Origin: Aquibium microcysteis
Lineage (GTDB): Bacteria > Pseudomonadota > Alphaproteobacteria > Rhizobiales > Rhizobiaceae
Length of the DNA: 64,000 nt
Assembly: GCF_014495845.1 (NCBI RefSeq)
Contig: NZ_CP061080.1
Location: forward strand, 1,663,001 to 1,727,000
Direction of reading: 5' to 3'
Shown: one piece after another, positions 18,429-30,070 of the stretch
Layout of the letters: each line of letters opens with the position of its first letter
Numbering within the stretch: the first letter of the stretch is position 1
Made by a program: the position numbers and the translations under genes
The notes under the pieces: generated by a model
What the model saw: the letters and a program-made list of their open reading frames with translations, nothing else
What the model was told of the DNA's origin: nothing
The model's database searches: none

Positions 18429-18480
18429 GGCCCGGAACCTTGCGGTCCCGGGCCCCTGATCCCGCGAAGCGAAGTCGCGG
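18429..18480 (-). terminator. Two hairpins just after clpA
   Basis: CCGCGA/TCGCGG (18462-18480) and a longer stem with one mismatch built on GGCCCGG...CCGGGCC (18429-18454). Neither is followed by a U tract, so efficiency is uncertain, but they sit right after the clpA stop. Confidence 0.5.
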
Positions 18481-18485
18481 AAGCG

Positions 18486-20960
<2,475 letters not shown>

Positions 20961-20968
20961 TCAGTACC

Positions 20969-21319
20969 TCACTTTTTCTCCATCACGCATTGCAGGGGAT
21001 GCTGATGCTGACGGGCAAAATCCATGACTTGCGACACTTTCGTCTCGGCGACCTCGAAGGTGTAGACGCCGCACTCGCCCACGCCGTGATTGTGGACGTG
21101 AAGCATGATCCGGGTCGCCGCCTCTCTGTCCTTCTGGAAGAACCGTTCCAGGATGTGGACGACGAACTCCATGGGTGTGTAGTCGTCGTTGAGGATCAGG
21201 ACGCGATAGAGGCTGGGCTTCTTGGTCTTCGGCTTGGTCCGCGTGATGACGGCGGTGCCGCGTCCGGGTGTGTTGGACCTTTCGTCGTTGCCCTGCATCC
21301 GCCCTGGCTGGTTTCCCAT
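20969..21319 (-). CDS. clpS: ATP-dependent Clp protease adaptor ClpS
   Basis: 116 residues from the ATG (a TTG seven codons upstream, with GGAAGGCAGG before it, is also possible). The ClpS fold is clear: [40 protein letters not shown] and [14 protein letters not shown]. It presents N-degron substrates to ClpAP. It lies directly upstream of clpA, the normal order. Confidence 0.96.
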   Translation of the reverse strand: MGNQPGRMQGNDERSNTPGRGTAVITRTKPKTKKPSLYRVLILNDDYTPMEFVVHILERFFQKDREAATRIMLHVHNHGVGECGVYTFEVAETKVSQVMDFARQHQHPLQCVMEKK

Positions 21320-21500
21320 GGCATGCCCACCCGTCTTCAAGTCCTGCCTTCCCGCGTTCCGGTCACTCGGAGAGTCTTCTCAATGTAGGCGATCATCGGA
21401 GGATTTTAAGGCCTTCTTTCGTGCTGACAATATGGTGAGCCGGCGGCACCCTGGAAATTTCGGCGACGACGCGCCACGCTTCCCCCGACCAACGAAGATA

Positions 21501-21524
21501 CCCGGCTGCAGTTGCGCAGCCGGG
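21501..21524. terminator. Terminator-like hairpin between phasin and clpS
   Basis: Perfect 9-bp inverted repeat CCCGGCTGC/GCAGCCGGG with a 6-nt loop, about 50 bp after the phasin stop. T-rich sequence is weak on both sides. Confidence 0.6.
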
Positions 21525-21575
21525 CCTTCTAGCGCGCGGCGGCGCGCCTGTCCCGTCAATTCCGGCCGCCGGGCC

Positions 21576-21905
21576 TCACCTGGCCCTGTACAGGACTGAT
21601 TCGAAGGGTTTGAGGGCATCGCGCGACATGTCCGCCAGAAGCTCGTTCATGCGGGCCCCTTCGGCCACGAGGGATTCGTAGGCGGTGCGCGCGTACTCCG
21701 CCTGCAGCGCGATCACCTTGTCGAGAGAATTCGACGCGATGAGCTTTTCGAAGGTCGCGGTACCGGTCTCGGCCGTCCTGCGGCCATAGTCGGTCGCCTC
21801 CGCGGCGATCGCCTGCGCCCCTGCGGACACCGCCACGGCGCTGCGGAGGCCGGAGTCGACCAGTTCCCGGCCGAGCCTGTTCATGTCGGCGATCGAGTTC
21901 ACCAT
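21576..21905 (-). CDS. Phasin family protein
   Basis: 109 residues, all helical, with the phasin_2 pattern: GAQAIAAEATDYGRRTAET, then FEKLIASNSLDKVIALQAEYARTAYESLVAE. Phasins coat polyhydroxybutyrate granules. The ATG (MVNSIADMNRL) has GAAAGGCG upstream. A palindrome 40 bp upstream may be an operator. Confidence 0.82.
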   Translation of the reverse strand: MVNSIADMNRLGRELVDSGLRSAVAVSAGAQAIAAEATDYGRRTAETGTATFEKLIASNSLDKVIALQAEYARTAYESLVAEGARMNELLADMSRDALKPFESVLYRAR

Positions 21906-21944
21906 GCACTGCGCCTTTCGGGTGGACGACTGCACGGCCACGCG

Positions 21945-21957
21945 GCCGCACTGCGGC
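21945..21957 (-). promoter_or_regulatory. Palindrome upstream of phasin gene
   Basis: GCCGCA-C-TGCGGC, a perfect 13-bp palindrome 40 bp before the phasin start. It could be an operator (for example for a PHB-responsive repressor); this is inference only. Confidence 0.3.
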
Positions 21958-22035
21958 AAAAGCTAGGATGCGCTGCACAAGGCGTCAAGTTCGCCGCCGG
22001 GTCCGCGGCTTGCGGGCGCCGTACCGCCTCGCTAC

Positions 22036-22599
22036 ATGGGCGCCATGAAGATCAAGGACGCCGACATACTGATCATCCCGGGCTACACCAATTCGGGGCC
22101 GGACCACTGGCAGAGCCGGTGGGAGAAGAAGCTGTCGACCGCGCGGCGGGTCGAACAGGCCGAGTGGTCCAAGCCGGTGCGCGAGGACTGGACGGCGGCG
22201 GTGGCGAAGGCTGCCAATGCGGCCGAGAAGCCGCTGGTGCTGGTTGCCCACTCGCTGGGCATCCCCACGGCCATCCATGCGCTGCCCGCCATCGAGCGGA
22301 CGATCGCCGGCGCCTTCCTCGTCGCGCCGCCGGACGTCGCCAATCCGAAGATCAGGCCTCGGCATCTCATGACCTTCGGCCCCTACCCGCGCGATCCACT
22401 GCCCTTCCCTTCGATCCTCGTGGCCAGCCGCAACGACGAGTTCTGCGACTTCGCCGTGGCCGAGGACATCGCCGCGGCCTGGGGCTCGGTGCTTCTGGAC
22501 GCCGGCGAGGCGGGCCACCTCAACGCCGAAGCCGGCTACGGCCCGTGGCCCGAAGGAACCATGGTGTTCGCGCAGTTCCTGACGCGTCTGCCGGGCTGA
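22036..22599 (+). CDS. RBBP9/YdeN-type alpha/beta hydrolase
   Basis: 187 residues. The family pattern is present: ILIIPGYTNSGPDHWQSRWE, then the nucleophile LVAHSLGIPTAIH, Asp in ASRNDEFCD and His in EAGHLNAEAGYGPWPEG. The family (PF06821) are small serine hydrolases of unclear substrate. Start at 22036 or at the second ATG three codons later. Convergent with fpr. Confidence 0.9.
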   Translation: MGAMKIKDADILIIPGYTNSGPDHWQSRWEKKLSTARRVEQAEWSKPVREDWTAAVAKAANAAEKPLVLVAHSLGIPTAIHALPAIERTIAGAFLVAPPDVANPKIRPRHLMTFGPYPRDPLPFPSILVASRNDEFCDFAVAEDIAAAWGSVLLDAGEAGHLNAEAGYGPWPEGTMVFAQFLTRLPG

Positions 22600-22629
22600 A
22601 CTTCGCGCGACTGCCGCGACCGAAAGAAA

Positions 22630-22652
22630 GCGGCGGCCGGTCCGGCCGCCGC
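22630..22652. terminator. Hairpin terminator between convergent RBBP9-like gene and fpr
   Basis: Perfect 10-bp stem GCGGCGGCCG/CGGCCGCCGC with a 3-nt loop, placed between the two convergent stops. Confidence 0.6.
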
Positions 22653-22662
22653 CCCTGCATGA

Positions 22663-22701
22663 CGGACGATACGTCCGGGTGTATGGCGGACGATATGTCC
22701 G
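22663..22701. repeat. Two tandem copies of a short palindrome (CGGACGATAYGTCCG)
   Basis: CGGACG-ATA-CGTCCG at 22663-22677 and CGGACG-ATA-TGTCCG at 22687-22701, 24 bp apart, right after the fpr stop codon. Could add terminator hairpins for fpr. Confidence 0.6.
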
Positions 22702-22708
22702 GGGCCGA

Positions 22709-23530
22709 TCAGCCGACGAAGGCGCGCTCCACCACGAAGTCCGCCGGCGCGGCGTTCGAGCCTTCCACGAGACCCGCCTCCTCGACCAGCTTCGACACGT
22801 CGCGGATCATGTCGATCGAGCCGCAGATCATCACCCGGTCGGTGGCGGGATCGAAGGCCTCGAAGCCGAGGTCGGAAAACAGCCTGCCCGACGCGATCAG
22901 GTCGGTGATGCGGCCCATCCGGGGCGACGCGTCGCGCGTCGTGGTGGCGTAGTAGGTCAGCCGGCCGGTGGTGAGTTCGCCGATCAGCGGATCCTCGGAT
23001 ACGGCCGCCACCAGCTGGTCGCCGTACTGCAATTCTGCCACGCCGCGGCAGGTGTTGGTCAGCACCACCTGCTCGAACTTGTCGTAGGTCTCGGGATCGC
23101 GGATCAGGCTGGCGAAGGGCGCGATGCCGGTGCCGGTGGCGATCATCCACAGCCGCCGGCCGGGCTTCAGCGCGTCGAGCACCAGCGTCCCGGTCGACTT
23201 CTGGCGCAGGAGGATCGTGTCGCCCGGCACGATCTTCTGCAGTTCCGAGGTCAGCGGGCCGTCCGGCACCTTGATCGAGTAGAACTCCAGTTCCTCGTCC
23301 CAGGCCGGGCTGGCGATCGAATAGGCACGGAAGACCGGCTTCTCGGCGTTGGGCAGGCCGATCATCACGAACTCGCCGGAGCGGAAGCGGAAGCTCTGCG
23401 GCCGGGTGATGCGGAAGGAAAACAGCCGGTCGGTGTAGTGCGTCACCGACACGACGGTCTGCACATGCACGTTGGCCGGGATCGGGAAGCGAAGCGGCGC
23501 TGCGTTTTCGGTGGCGGGAACCGCGGTCAT
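22709..23530 (-). CDS. fpr: Ferredoxin--NADP reductase
   Basis: 273-residue FAD enzyme exchanging electrons between NADPH and ferredoxin/flavodoxin. The FAD-binding motif is FRAYSIASPAWDEELEFYS, the NADP side starts MIATGTGIAPFASLIRDP, and the C-terminus VMICGSIDMIRDVSKLVE plus ADFVVERAFVG is that of the bacterial Fpr subclass. ATG start chosen after AAAGAG; upstream codons are not typical. Divergent from hyuA. Confidence 0.94.
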   Translation of the reverse strand: MTAVPATENAAPLRFPIPANVHVQTVVSVTHYTDRLFSFRITRPQSFRFRSGEFVMIGLPNAEKPVFRAYSIASPAWDEELEFYSIKVPDGPLTSELQKIVPGDTILLRQKSTGTLVLDALKPGRRLWMIATGTGIAPFASLIRDPETYDKFEQVVLTNTCRGVAELQYGDQLVAAVSEDPLIGELTTGRLTYYATTTRDASPRMGRITDLIASGRLFSDLGFEAFDPATDRVMICGSIDMIRDVSKLVEEAGLVEGSNAAPADFVVERAFVG

Positions 23531-23645
23531 CGGCTCAACTCTTTCGGGCTTGTGTTGCGCGCGGGGCTCCATAGCACGAAGCGGCGCTGGATGCCCATGG
23601 GTGGCAAAAACCGGCTCAGAACCGCGCTCTTGAACCTCCGAATTA

Positions 23646-23657
23646 TTAGTATACAAA
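23646..23657. promoter_or_regulatory. GntR/FCD-type operator-like site TAGTATACAA in fpr-hyuA spacer
   Basis: An AT-rich patch in a GC-rich spacer contains GTATAC (23649-23654) within TTAGTATACAAA, which fits the TNGTATACNA consensus of many FCD-type GntR repressors. It is about 85 bp upstream of hyuA. No gntR gene is adjacent. Confidence 0.35.
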
Positions 23658-23738
23658 TGATTTTCGGGTCAAGGCGCACGGGTAGTCTCCCGTTCCAAAC
23701 TGCGCCCGCCCCTGAGGTCGTGGTTGCGGGATTCGGGC

Positions 23739-25817
23739 ATGGACGAGAAAAACGGCGCAGCCATCGACGGCGTCGTCGCCGGTGTCGACGTCGGCGGAAC
23801 CTTCACCGACCTGATCCTGATCGACGGCCGCGGCGGCGGCAAGGTCCGCCTCGCCAAGACGCCGACGACGCTCGACAACCAGGCCTTCGGCGTCATCGCC
23901 GCACTCGAAGCGACCGGCTTTCCGATCCCCGACATCGACCTCCTCGTCCACGGCACGACCACCACCACCAATGCGGTGCTCGAACGGCGGCTTGCCCGCA
24001 CCGGCATGATCACCACCGCCGGCTTCCGCGACGTGATCGAGCTCGGGCGGCGCACGCGCCCGCAAGCCTATGGCATGACCGGCACCTTCGTGCCCTTGAT
24101 CCAGCGCAATCTCAGGCTGGAGGTCGCCGAGCGGCTGGAAGCCTCGGGCGCGGTCCGCGTCCCGCTCGACGAGGACGGCGTGCGCGCCGCCGTCCGGCAG
24201 CTCCTCGAGGCCGGCTGCGAATCGCTGGTCATCCACTTCCTGCACGCCTATGCCAACCCGGCGCACGAGATCCGCGCCGCCGAGATCGCCGCCGAGCTCT
24301 GGCCGAACGACCATGTCACCACGGGCCATGCGCTCCTGTCGGAGGCGCGCGAGTTCGAGCGTGGCGTCACCGCCGCCGTCAACGCCTCGGTGCAGCCGAT
24401 CCTGAAGCGCTATGTCGAGCGCCTGCGTCACGAACTGCAGTCGCGCGGCTACCGGCGCGAGTTCCTGATCATGAACGGCAATGGCGGCATGATCTCGGCG
24501 GCGCTGGTCAGCCGCGAGGCCGCCAAGACGGTGATGTCGGGCCCGGCCTCGGGCGTCATGGCCGCCGCCTATACCGGTCGCCGCGCGGGTTTCGACGACC
24601 TCGTCACCTACGACATGGGGGGCACCTCCACCGACGTCGCGCTGATCCGCGGCGCGCGGCCGGCGGTCTCCAACGAGATCGAGATCGAGTATGCCATGCC
24701 GATCCACGTGCCGATGGTCGACGTCCACACGGTCGGCGCCGGCGGCGGCTCGATCGCCCGCGTCGACGATGCCGGCCTGCTGCAGGTCGGCCCGGAGAGC
24801 GCGGGAGCTTCGCCCGGCCCGATCTGCTACGGCCGCGGCGGCACCGAACCCACCATCTCCGACGCCAACCTTCTGCTCGGGCGGCTGAACCCGAAGAAGC
24901 TCCTGTCGGTGGCGAATGCCGCCAGCATCGAGACGATCGGCGCGATCTTCGCCGAGAAGCTGGGTCGGCGTCTCGGCGTCGGCGCGGTCGACGCGGCGGG
25001 CGCGGTGCTCACCATCGCCAACATGAAGATGGCGGGCGCCATCCGCATGGTCTCGATCGCCAGGGGCAACGACCCGCGCGACGTCGCCCTCTTCGCCTTC
25101 GGCGGCGCCGGGCCGCTGCATGCCGCGGCGCTCGCCCGCGAGCTCGGCATCCCCCGGGTGATCATCCCGGCGCGGCCGGGCATCACCAACGCCCTCGGCT
25201 GCGTGGTGGCCGACCTGCGGCACGATTTCGTCCGCACCGTCAACCAGCCGGTCGCCGGCCTCGACGAGAGCGCCATGCAGGCAATCCTCGCCGCGCAGGC
25301 GGACGACGGCCGGGCGCTGATCGACGCCGAGGTGGTGAAGCCGCAGCGTGTGCAGATCCTGCATTCGGCCGACATGCAGTTCGTCGGCCAGACGCATCTC
25401 CTCAACGTTCCCCTGCCCTCCGCCGCGGTCGACCGTGCGGCGCTGCAATCCTTGTTCGAGACCGCCTATTTCGCCCGCTTCAAGGTCGAGCTGCCCGAGA
25501 TCCGCGCCAATCTCGTCAACCTCAACACCTCGGTCATCGGCCTGCGCGCGCCGCTCGACCTGTCGACCCTGATCGACCCCGCCGGACGCGCCGCGACCCT
25601 CGACGGCGCCCTGAACGAGGTCCGCCCGGTCTGGTTCGACGGCCGCTGGATCGACACGCCGGTCTATGCCCGCGAGCGGCTGCCGCTCGACGCCGCGCTC
25701 GACGGCCCGGCGATCCTCGAGCAGATGGACGCCACCACGGTGCTGCCGCCCGGCGACACCCTCGCCGGCGACCCGGACGGCAATCTGATCATCACGATCG
25801 CAGGCGCAGCCGAATGA
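23739..25817 (+). CDS. hyuA: Hydantoinase/oxoprolinase A subunit (HyuA)
   Basis: 692 residues of the ATP-dependent hydantoinase/oxoprolinase/acetone carboxylase family. Actin-like ATPase motifs: VAGVDVGGTFTDLILID at the N-terminus, then HGTTTTTNAVLERR, and in the centre YDMGGTSTDVALI and GAGGGSIARVD. The substrate (hydantoins, 5-oxoproline or a related lactam) cannot be read from sequence. ATG chosen at MDEKNG. Overlaps hyuB by 4 bp. Confidence 0.92.
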   Translation: MDEKNGAAIDGVVAGVDVGGTFTDLILIDGRGGGKVRLAKTPTTLDNQAFGVIAALEATGFPIPDIDLLVHGTTTTTNAVLERRLARTGMITTAGFRDVIELGRRTRPQAYGMTGTFVPLIQRNLRLEVAERLEASGAVRVPLDEDGVRAAVRQLLEAGCESLVIHFLHAYANPAHEIRAAEIAAELWPNDHVTTGHALLSEAREFERGVTAAVNASVQPILKRYVERLRHELQSRGYRREFLIMNGNGGMISAALVSREAAKTVMSGPASGVMAAAYTGRRAGFDDLVTYDMGGTSTDVALIRGARPAVSNEIEIEYAMPIHVPMVDVHTVGAGGGSIARVDDAGLLQVGPESAGASPGPICYGRGGTEPTISDANLLLGRLNPKKLLSVANAASIETIGAIFAEKLGRRLGVGAVDAAGAVLTIANMKMAGAIRMVSIARGNDPRDVALFAFGGAGPLHAAALARELGIPRVIIPARPGITNALGCVVADLRHDFVRTVNQPVAGLDESAMQAILAAQADDGRALIDAEVVKPQRVQILHSADMQFVGQTHLLNVPLPSAAVDRAALQSLFETAYFARFKVELPEIRANLVNLNTSVIGLRAPLDLSTLIDPAGRAATLDGALNEVRPVWFDGRWIDTPVYARERLPLDAALDGPAILEQMDATTVLPPGDTLAGDPDGNLIITIAGAAE

Positions 25818-27505
25818 CCAAGCCCCTCGACGCCATCACGCTCTCCGTCATCCAGGCCTCGCTCGCCCAGGTCTGCGACGAGATGGACCTGACCTTCTCG
25901 CGCGCCGCCTTCTCGCCCGTCATCGCCGAGGCCAACGACCGCTCCGACGGCATCTATTCGGCCCAGGACGGCTCGCTGATCGCGCAAGGGATCGGCGGCC
26001 TGCCGGTCTTCGTCGGCGTCATGCAGTATTCCACGAAGACCATCACCGAGATGATCGCCGACGGCCGCTGCCAGCCACCGGAGGAAGGCGACATCTACAT
26101 CGTCAACGACCCCTATCTCGGCGGCACCCACCTGATGGACGTGCGCTTCGCCATGCCGGTCTGGCGGGCGGGAAAGATCTTCTGCTGGCTCTCCAACACC
26201 GGCCACTGGCCCGACATCGGCGGCTCGGTGCCGGGCGGCTTCTCGGCCTCCGCCACCGCCGTCGAGCAGGAGGGGCTGCGCCTGCCGCCGGTCAAGCTGT
26301 TCAAGCGCGGAAGACTCGATCCCGAGATTCACGCCATCATCGCGTCGAACATCCGCGTCGCCGACCAGCGGATCGGCGATATCAAGGCGCAGGCCGCCGC
26401 CCTGATGGTCGGCGCCGAGCGCCTCGCCGGCATCCTCGACCGCTACGGCGACGACACGATCACCCAAGCGATCGCCGAACTGCGCCGCCGCGCCGCCGAC
26501 CAGATGCGCGCCCGCATCGCCGAAATCCCGGACGGCACCTGGCGCTCGACCGCCTTCGTCGATTCCGACGGCGTCGTGAACGAGCCTCTCACCATCGCGC
26601 TCGCCATCGAGAAGGCGGGCGACACGCTCACCTTCGATTTTTCCGGCTCCAGCGCGCCCTGCACGGGGCCGATGAACTCGGTTCTCGCCACGACGCTGTC
26701 GTCGGTCTATCTGGCGATCCGCCACATCTTCCCCGACGTGCCGATCAGCGCCGGCGCCTTCGAGCCGCTGATCGTGAAGCGGCCGGAGGGCACCTTCCTC
26801 GATGCCCGTTACCCGCGTCCGGTCTCGGGCTGCGCGGCGGAAGTCTCCCAGCGCATCGCCGAGGCCGTCTTCGCCGCCATGGTGCAGGCGGTCCCCGACA
26901 AGGTCACGGCCGCACCCGCCGGCTCGTCGGGCAATTTCGCGCTCGGCGGCTTCGACCCGGCGCGCGGCCGCGGCTTCGTGCTCTACCAGCTCTCCGGCGG
27001 CGGCTATGGCGGCAATGCGCGGCACGACGGCCTGACCAACGGCTGCTCCACCATCGGCATCTCCAAGTCGCCGCCGATCGAGGTGATGGAACAGGCCTAT
27101 CCGATCCTCTACCGCCATTACGCCCTGCGCGAGGGCTCGGGCGGGGCGGGCGAGCACCGCGGCGGCTTCGGCCTCTCCTACGAGATCGAGCTTCTGCGCG
27201 GCGAGGCGCGGGCGTCCTTCGTCATGGACCATGGCCGCTTCGGCCCGCAGGGCGCGCTCGGCGGCCAGGACGGTGCGGTCAACACCGTCACCGTCTGGCG
27301 CAGCGGCATCGCGCACGTGCCCGAGCACCTGTCCAAGGAACAGGACATCCCGATGAAACCCGGCGACCGCGTCAGCGTCGGCACGCCCGGCGGCGGCGGC
27401 TACGGCAATCCCGCAAAGCGCGACCCGGCGCTGGTGAGGCGCGACGTGGAAATGGGGTACTACTCCGCCGAGGAAGCAGCGGAAAAGTTCGGCGCCCGCG
27501 GCTGA
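25814..27505 (+). CDS. hyuB: Hydantoinase/oxoprolinase B subunit (HyuB)
   Basis: 563 residues; starts inside the hyuA stop (ATGA). Family stretches are DLTFSRAAFSPVIAEANDRSD, IVNDPYLGGTHLMDV, the NTGHWPDIGG segment, and the C-terminal PGDRVSVGTPGGGGYGNP. It forms the second subunit of the ATP-driven ring-opening enzyme. Complete; followed by the repeat mosaic and convergent to nuoD. Confidence 0.92.
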   Translation: MTKPLDAITLSVIQASLAQVCDEMDLTFSRAAFSPVIAEANDRSDGIYSAQDGSLIAQGIGGLPVFVGVMQYSTKTITEMIADGRCQPPEEGDIYIVNDPYLGGTHLMDVRFAMPVWRAGKIFCWLSNTGHWPDIGGSVPGGFSASATAVEQEGLRLPPVKLFKRGRLDPEIHAIIASNIRVADQRIGDIKAQAAALMVGAERLAGILDRYGDDTITQAIAELRRRAADQMRARIAEIPDGTWRSTAFVDSDGVVNEPLTIALAIEKAGDTLTFDFSGSSAPCTGPMNSVLATTLSSVYLAIRHIFPDVPISAGAFEPLIVKRPEGTFLDARYPRPVSGCAAEVSQRIAEAVFAAMVQAVPDKVTAAPAGSSGNFALGGFDPARGRGFVLYQLSGGGYGGNARHDGLTNGCSTIGISKSPPIEVMEQAYPILYRHYALREGSGGAGEHRGGFGLSYEIELLRGEARASFVMDHGRFGPQGALGGQDGAVNTVTVWRSGIAHVPEHLSKEQDIPMKPGDRVSVGTPGGGGYGNPAKRDPALVRRDVEMGYYSAEEAAEKFGARG

Positions 27506-27732
27506 CGCCCCCACGGCCACGCTTTCGTCATCCCGGGTCTGCGCCTCCGGCTTCGCCCGGGATGACGAAGGTGAAGGAGGGCCGCGGCAAAGGCGAGGCA
27601 GGGGGACGCAACGGCGGCGCAGGCAGATGCAACGCCCCTCCAGGTGCGCGCCCCACCTTCGTCATCGACTCAGCTGCACTTGAGCACCTGCAGGCGGCAT
27701 CGAAACCCACCCGCGCGGCCTCCCTCAGCGGC

Positions 27733-27864
27733 GTCATTCCGGGGCCGCGCAGCGGAACCCGGAATCCAGGGTGGTGACCGAGGCGGAAAGGCGCGGCGCT
27801 CGTGCCCCTGTCCGGGGCGCCGGCGCTCTCGATTCCGGGTTCCGCTGCGCGGCCCCGGAATGAC
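27733..27864. repeat. Palindromic repeat A, copy 1 (132 bp)
   Basis: Long inverted arms begin GTCATTCCGGGGCCGCGC and end with its complement GGCCCCGGAATGAC. The same 132-bp length occurs at 54471-54602, with the core in the opposite orientation. Confidence 0.85.
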
Positions 27865-27933
27865 GTGCCAAGCGGGCTGCCGCATCGGGACGGACGCCGA
27901 GAACGAGGGGCTGGAAGCCTGCCCCCCCGCCTT

Positions 27934-28126
27934 CGTCATCCCGGAACGACGTCCGAGCGCAGCGGAGGACGACGTTCCGGGATCCATGCCTCGGCGCAGG
28001 TCATCGAGCGGGCCGATGGAGAAGGTCCGGTGCGTCGTCTGCACCGGCCCGCCTTTCGACGACCGCCGAGGCATGGATCCCGGGTCTGCGCCTCCGCTCC
28101 GCTCCGGCTTCGCCCGGGATGACGAC
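27934..28126. repeat. Palindromic repeat B, copy 1
   Basis: Outer ends CGTCATCCCGG / CCGGGATGACG and an inner inverted pair GGGATCCATGCCTCGG / CCGAGGCATGGATCCC enclose a core of about 75 bp. This end-and-core pattern is common in alphaproteobacterial spacers. Confidence 0.85.
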
Positions 28127-28293
28127 GGTGAGAGGGGCGCCGCCCCTCCGCTTCGTCATCGACTCAGCTGCATATGAGCACCTGCAGGCGGCATCGAAGG
28201 CCGCCCGCGCGGCCTCGGAATGACGCGTCACGCGGGCTGGCCGCATCGGGACGGACGCCGAGAACAAGGGGCTGGAGGCCTGCCCCCCGCCTT

Positions 28294-28483
28294 CGTCATC
28301 CCGGAACGACGTCCGAGCGCAGCGAAGGACGACGTATCCGGGATCCATGCCTCGGCGCAGGTCATCGAGCGGGCCGATGGAGAAGGTCCGGTGCGTCGTC
28401 TGCACCGGCCCGCCTTTCGACGACCGCCGAGGCATGGATCCCGGGTCTGCGCCTCCGCTCCGGCTTCGCCCGGGATGACGACG
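28294..28483. repeat. Palindromic repeat B, copy 2
   Basis: Nearly identical to copy 1, including the core, so it derives from the local tandem duplication rather than an independent insertion. Confidence 0.85.
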
Positions 28484-28605
28484 GTGAGAGGGGCGCCGCC
28501 CCTCCGCTTCGTCATCCAGGAACGCGACGCTGCCGCGTGTCGTCGCCGCCGCGCCGATCCCGGTCCCGCCCCTGCGTCGGGTGGAGGATGAAACTCCCGC
28601 GTCGA

Positions 28606-29796
28606 CTACCGGTCGACCTCGCCGAAGACGATGTCGAGCGAGCCCAGCACGGCCGAGACGTCGGCCAGCATGTGGCCGCGGCACATGAAGTCCATGGCCT
28701 GGAGATGCGCGAAGCCCGGCGCGCGCAGTTTGCAGCGATAGGGCTTGTTGGTGCCGTCGGAGACGAGATAGACGCCGAATTCGCCCTTCGGTGCCTCGAC
28801 GGCGGCATAGACCTCGCCGGCCGGCACGCGGTAGCCTTCGGTGTAGAGCTTGAAATGATGGATCAGCGATTCCATCGAGCGCTTCATGGCGCCGCGCTTC
28901 GGCGGCACGACCTTGCCGTCGGTGTTCGACACCGGGCCGGTTCGTTCCGTCGAAAGCAGCCGGTTCACGCACTGCCGCATGATCGCCGCCGACTGCCGCA
29001 TCTCCTCCATGCGGATCAGATAGCGGTCGTAGCAGTCGCCATTCTTTCCGATCGGGATCTGGAAGTCCATTTCGGAATAGCATTCGTAGGGCTGCGACTT
29101 GCGCAGGTCCCAGCGCGCGCCGGAGCCGCGCACCATCACGCCCGAGAACCCCCAGGCCCAGGCGTCCTCCAGGCTGACGACGCCGATGTCGACGTTGCGC
29201 TGCTTGAAGATGCGGTTCTCGGTCAGAAGATCGTCGAGGTCCTTCACCGTCTGCAGGAACGGGTCGATCCACTTGCCGATGTCCTCGACCAGGCTGTCGG
29301 GAATGTCCTGGTGCACCCCGCCCGGACGGAAATAGGCCGCATGCATGCGCGCACCCGACGCCCGCTCGTAGAACACCATCAGCTTCTCGCGTTCCTCGAA
29401 GCCCCACAGCGGCGGCGTCAGCGCGCCGATGTCGAGCGCCTGCGTGGTCACGTTGAGCAGATGCGACAGGATGCGGCCGATCTCGGAATAGAGCACCCGG
29501 ATCAGCTGGCCGCGGATCGGCACATCGATGCCGAGCAGCCGCTCGGTGGCCAGCGCGAAGGCGTGCTCCTGGTTCATCGGCGCGACATAGTCCAGCCGGT
29601 CGAAATAAGGCACCGCCTGCAGGAAGGTCTTCTGTTCGATCAGCTTCTCCGTGCCGCGGTGAAGCAGCCCGATATGCGGATCGACGCGCGTCACCACCTC
29701 GCCGTCGAGCTCCAGCACCAGACGCAGCACGCCGTGTGCGGCCGGATGCTGCGGGCCGAAGTTGATGTTGAAGTTGCGTACGTTGTGCTCGGTCAT
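28606..29796 (-). CDS. nuoD: NADH-quinone oxidoreductase subunit D
   Basis: 396-residue 49-kDa-type subunit of complex I in the peripheral arm next to the quinone site. Key stretches: [50 protein letters not shown], and the C-terminal [13 protein letters not shown]. Length is normal. It is the last gene of the visible nuo cluster: nuoE, expected next, is absent and the repeat mosaic begins within 25 bp. Confidence 0.97.
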   Translation of the reverse strand: MTEHNVRNFNINFGPQHPAAHGVLRLVLELDGEVVTRVDPHIGLLHRGTEKLIEQKTFLQAVPYFDRLDYVAPMNQEHAFALATERLLGIDVPIRGQLIRVLYSEIGRILSHLLNVTTQALDIGALTPPLWGFEEREKLMVFYERASGARMHAAYFRPGGVHQDIPDSLVEDIGKWIDPFLQTVKDLDDLLTENRIFKQRNVDIGVVSLEDAWAWGFSGVMVRGSGARWDLRKSQPYECYSEMDFQIPIGKNGDCYDRYLIRMEEMRQSAAIMRQCVNRLLSTERTGPVSNTDGKVVPPKRGAMKRSMESLIHHFKLYTEGYRVPAGEVYAAVEAPKGEFGVYLVSDGTNKPYRCKLRAPGFAHLQAMDFMCRGHMLADVSAVLGSLDIVFGEVDR

Positions 29797-29872
29797 TGTC
29801 CTGCTTCCCGAACCCGCTCCGGCGCCACGGCGCCGATGAAGAATTACGACGCCGCGGCGTCCCCCGTCCCGA

Positions 29873-30055
29873 TCATCCCGACAGCAGCGCCCCGCCGCCG
29901 AACAGCCAGAAGGCCAGCGCGGCGATGATCAGCGCCACCAGCACCTTGCCCGTCGTGTCGCTGGCGAAGGGCCGGCCGCCGAGCCTCGACACCACGAACC
30001 AGATCGCCGCCACGGCCAGCGCGGCCGCCAGGACGAAGAAGACGAACCGCACCAC
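29873..30055 (-). CDS. Small membrane protein between nuoC and nuoD
   Basis: 60 residues from a GTG start with two hydrophobic helices ([19 protein letters not shown] and [18 protein letters not shown]). No named family. It sits 15 bp after nuoC and 76 bp before nuoD, on the same strand, so it is co-transcribed with complex I genes. Could be a small accessory or assembly peptide, or a neutral passenger. Confidence 0.6.
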   Translation of the reverse strand: MVRFVFFVLAAALAVAAIWFVVSRLGGRPFASDTTGKVLVALIIAALAFWLFGGGALLSG

Positions 30056-30070
30056 GCGCCGACGGCCGGC

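Larger units (their letters stand above)
27506..28605. repeat. 1.1-kb mosaic of palindromic repeats between hyuB and nuoD
   Basis: No gene found. From left: a short hairpin (27525-27570) equal to one arm end of repeat B; C1 27656-27732; A1 27733-27864; B1 27934-28126; C2 28150-28215; B2 28294-28483. The stretch 27861-28160 recurs nearly unchanged at 28221-28516, a tandem duplication with a ~360-bp period. The same C-A-spacer-B order occurs at 54404-54873. Such interspersed mosaics resemble rhizobial intergenic mosaic elements. Confidence 0.85.

Noticed and set aside
22679-27505. A 1608-codon plus-strand open frame covering fpr antisense, a shifted frame of hyuA, and hyuB
   Set aside because: Only the hyuB part is real. 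The rest is open because of high GC; fpr and hyuA in their own frames have clear families.
27861-28516. CRISPR-like or tandem array
   Set aside because: Only two long copies (~300 bp) with internal palindromes; no short regular repeats and spacers, no cas genes.
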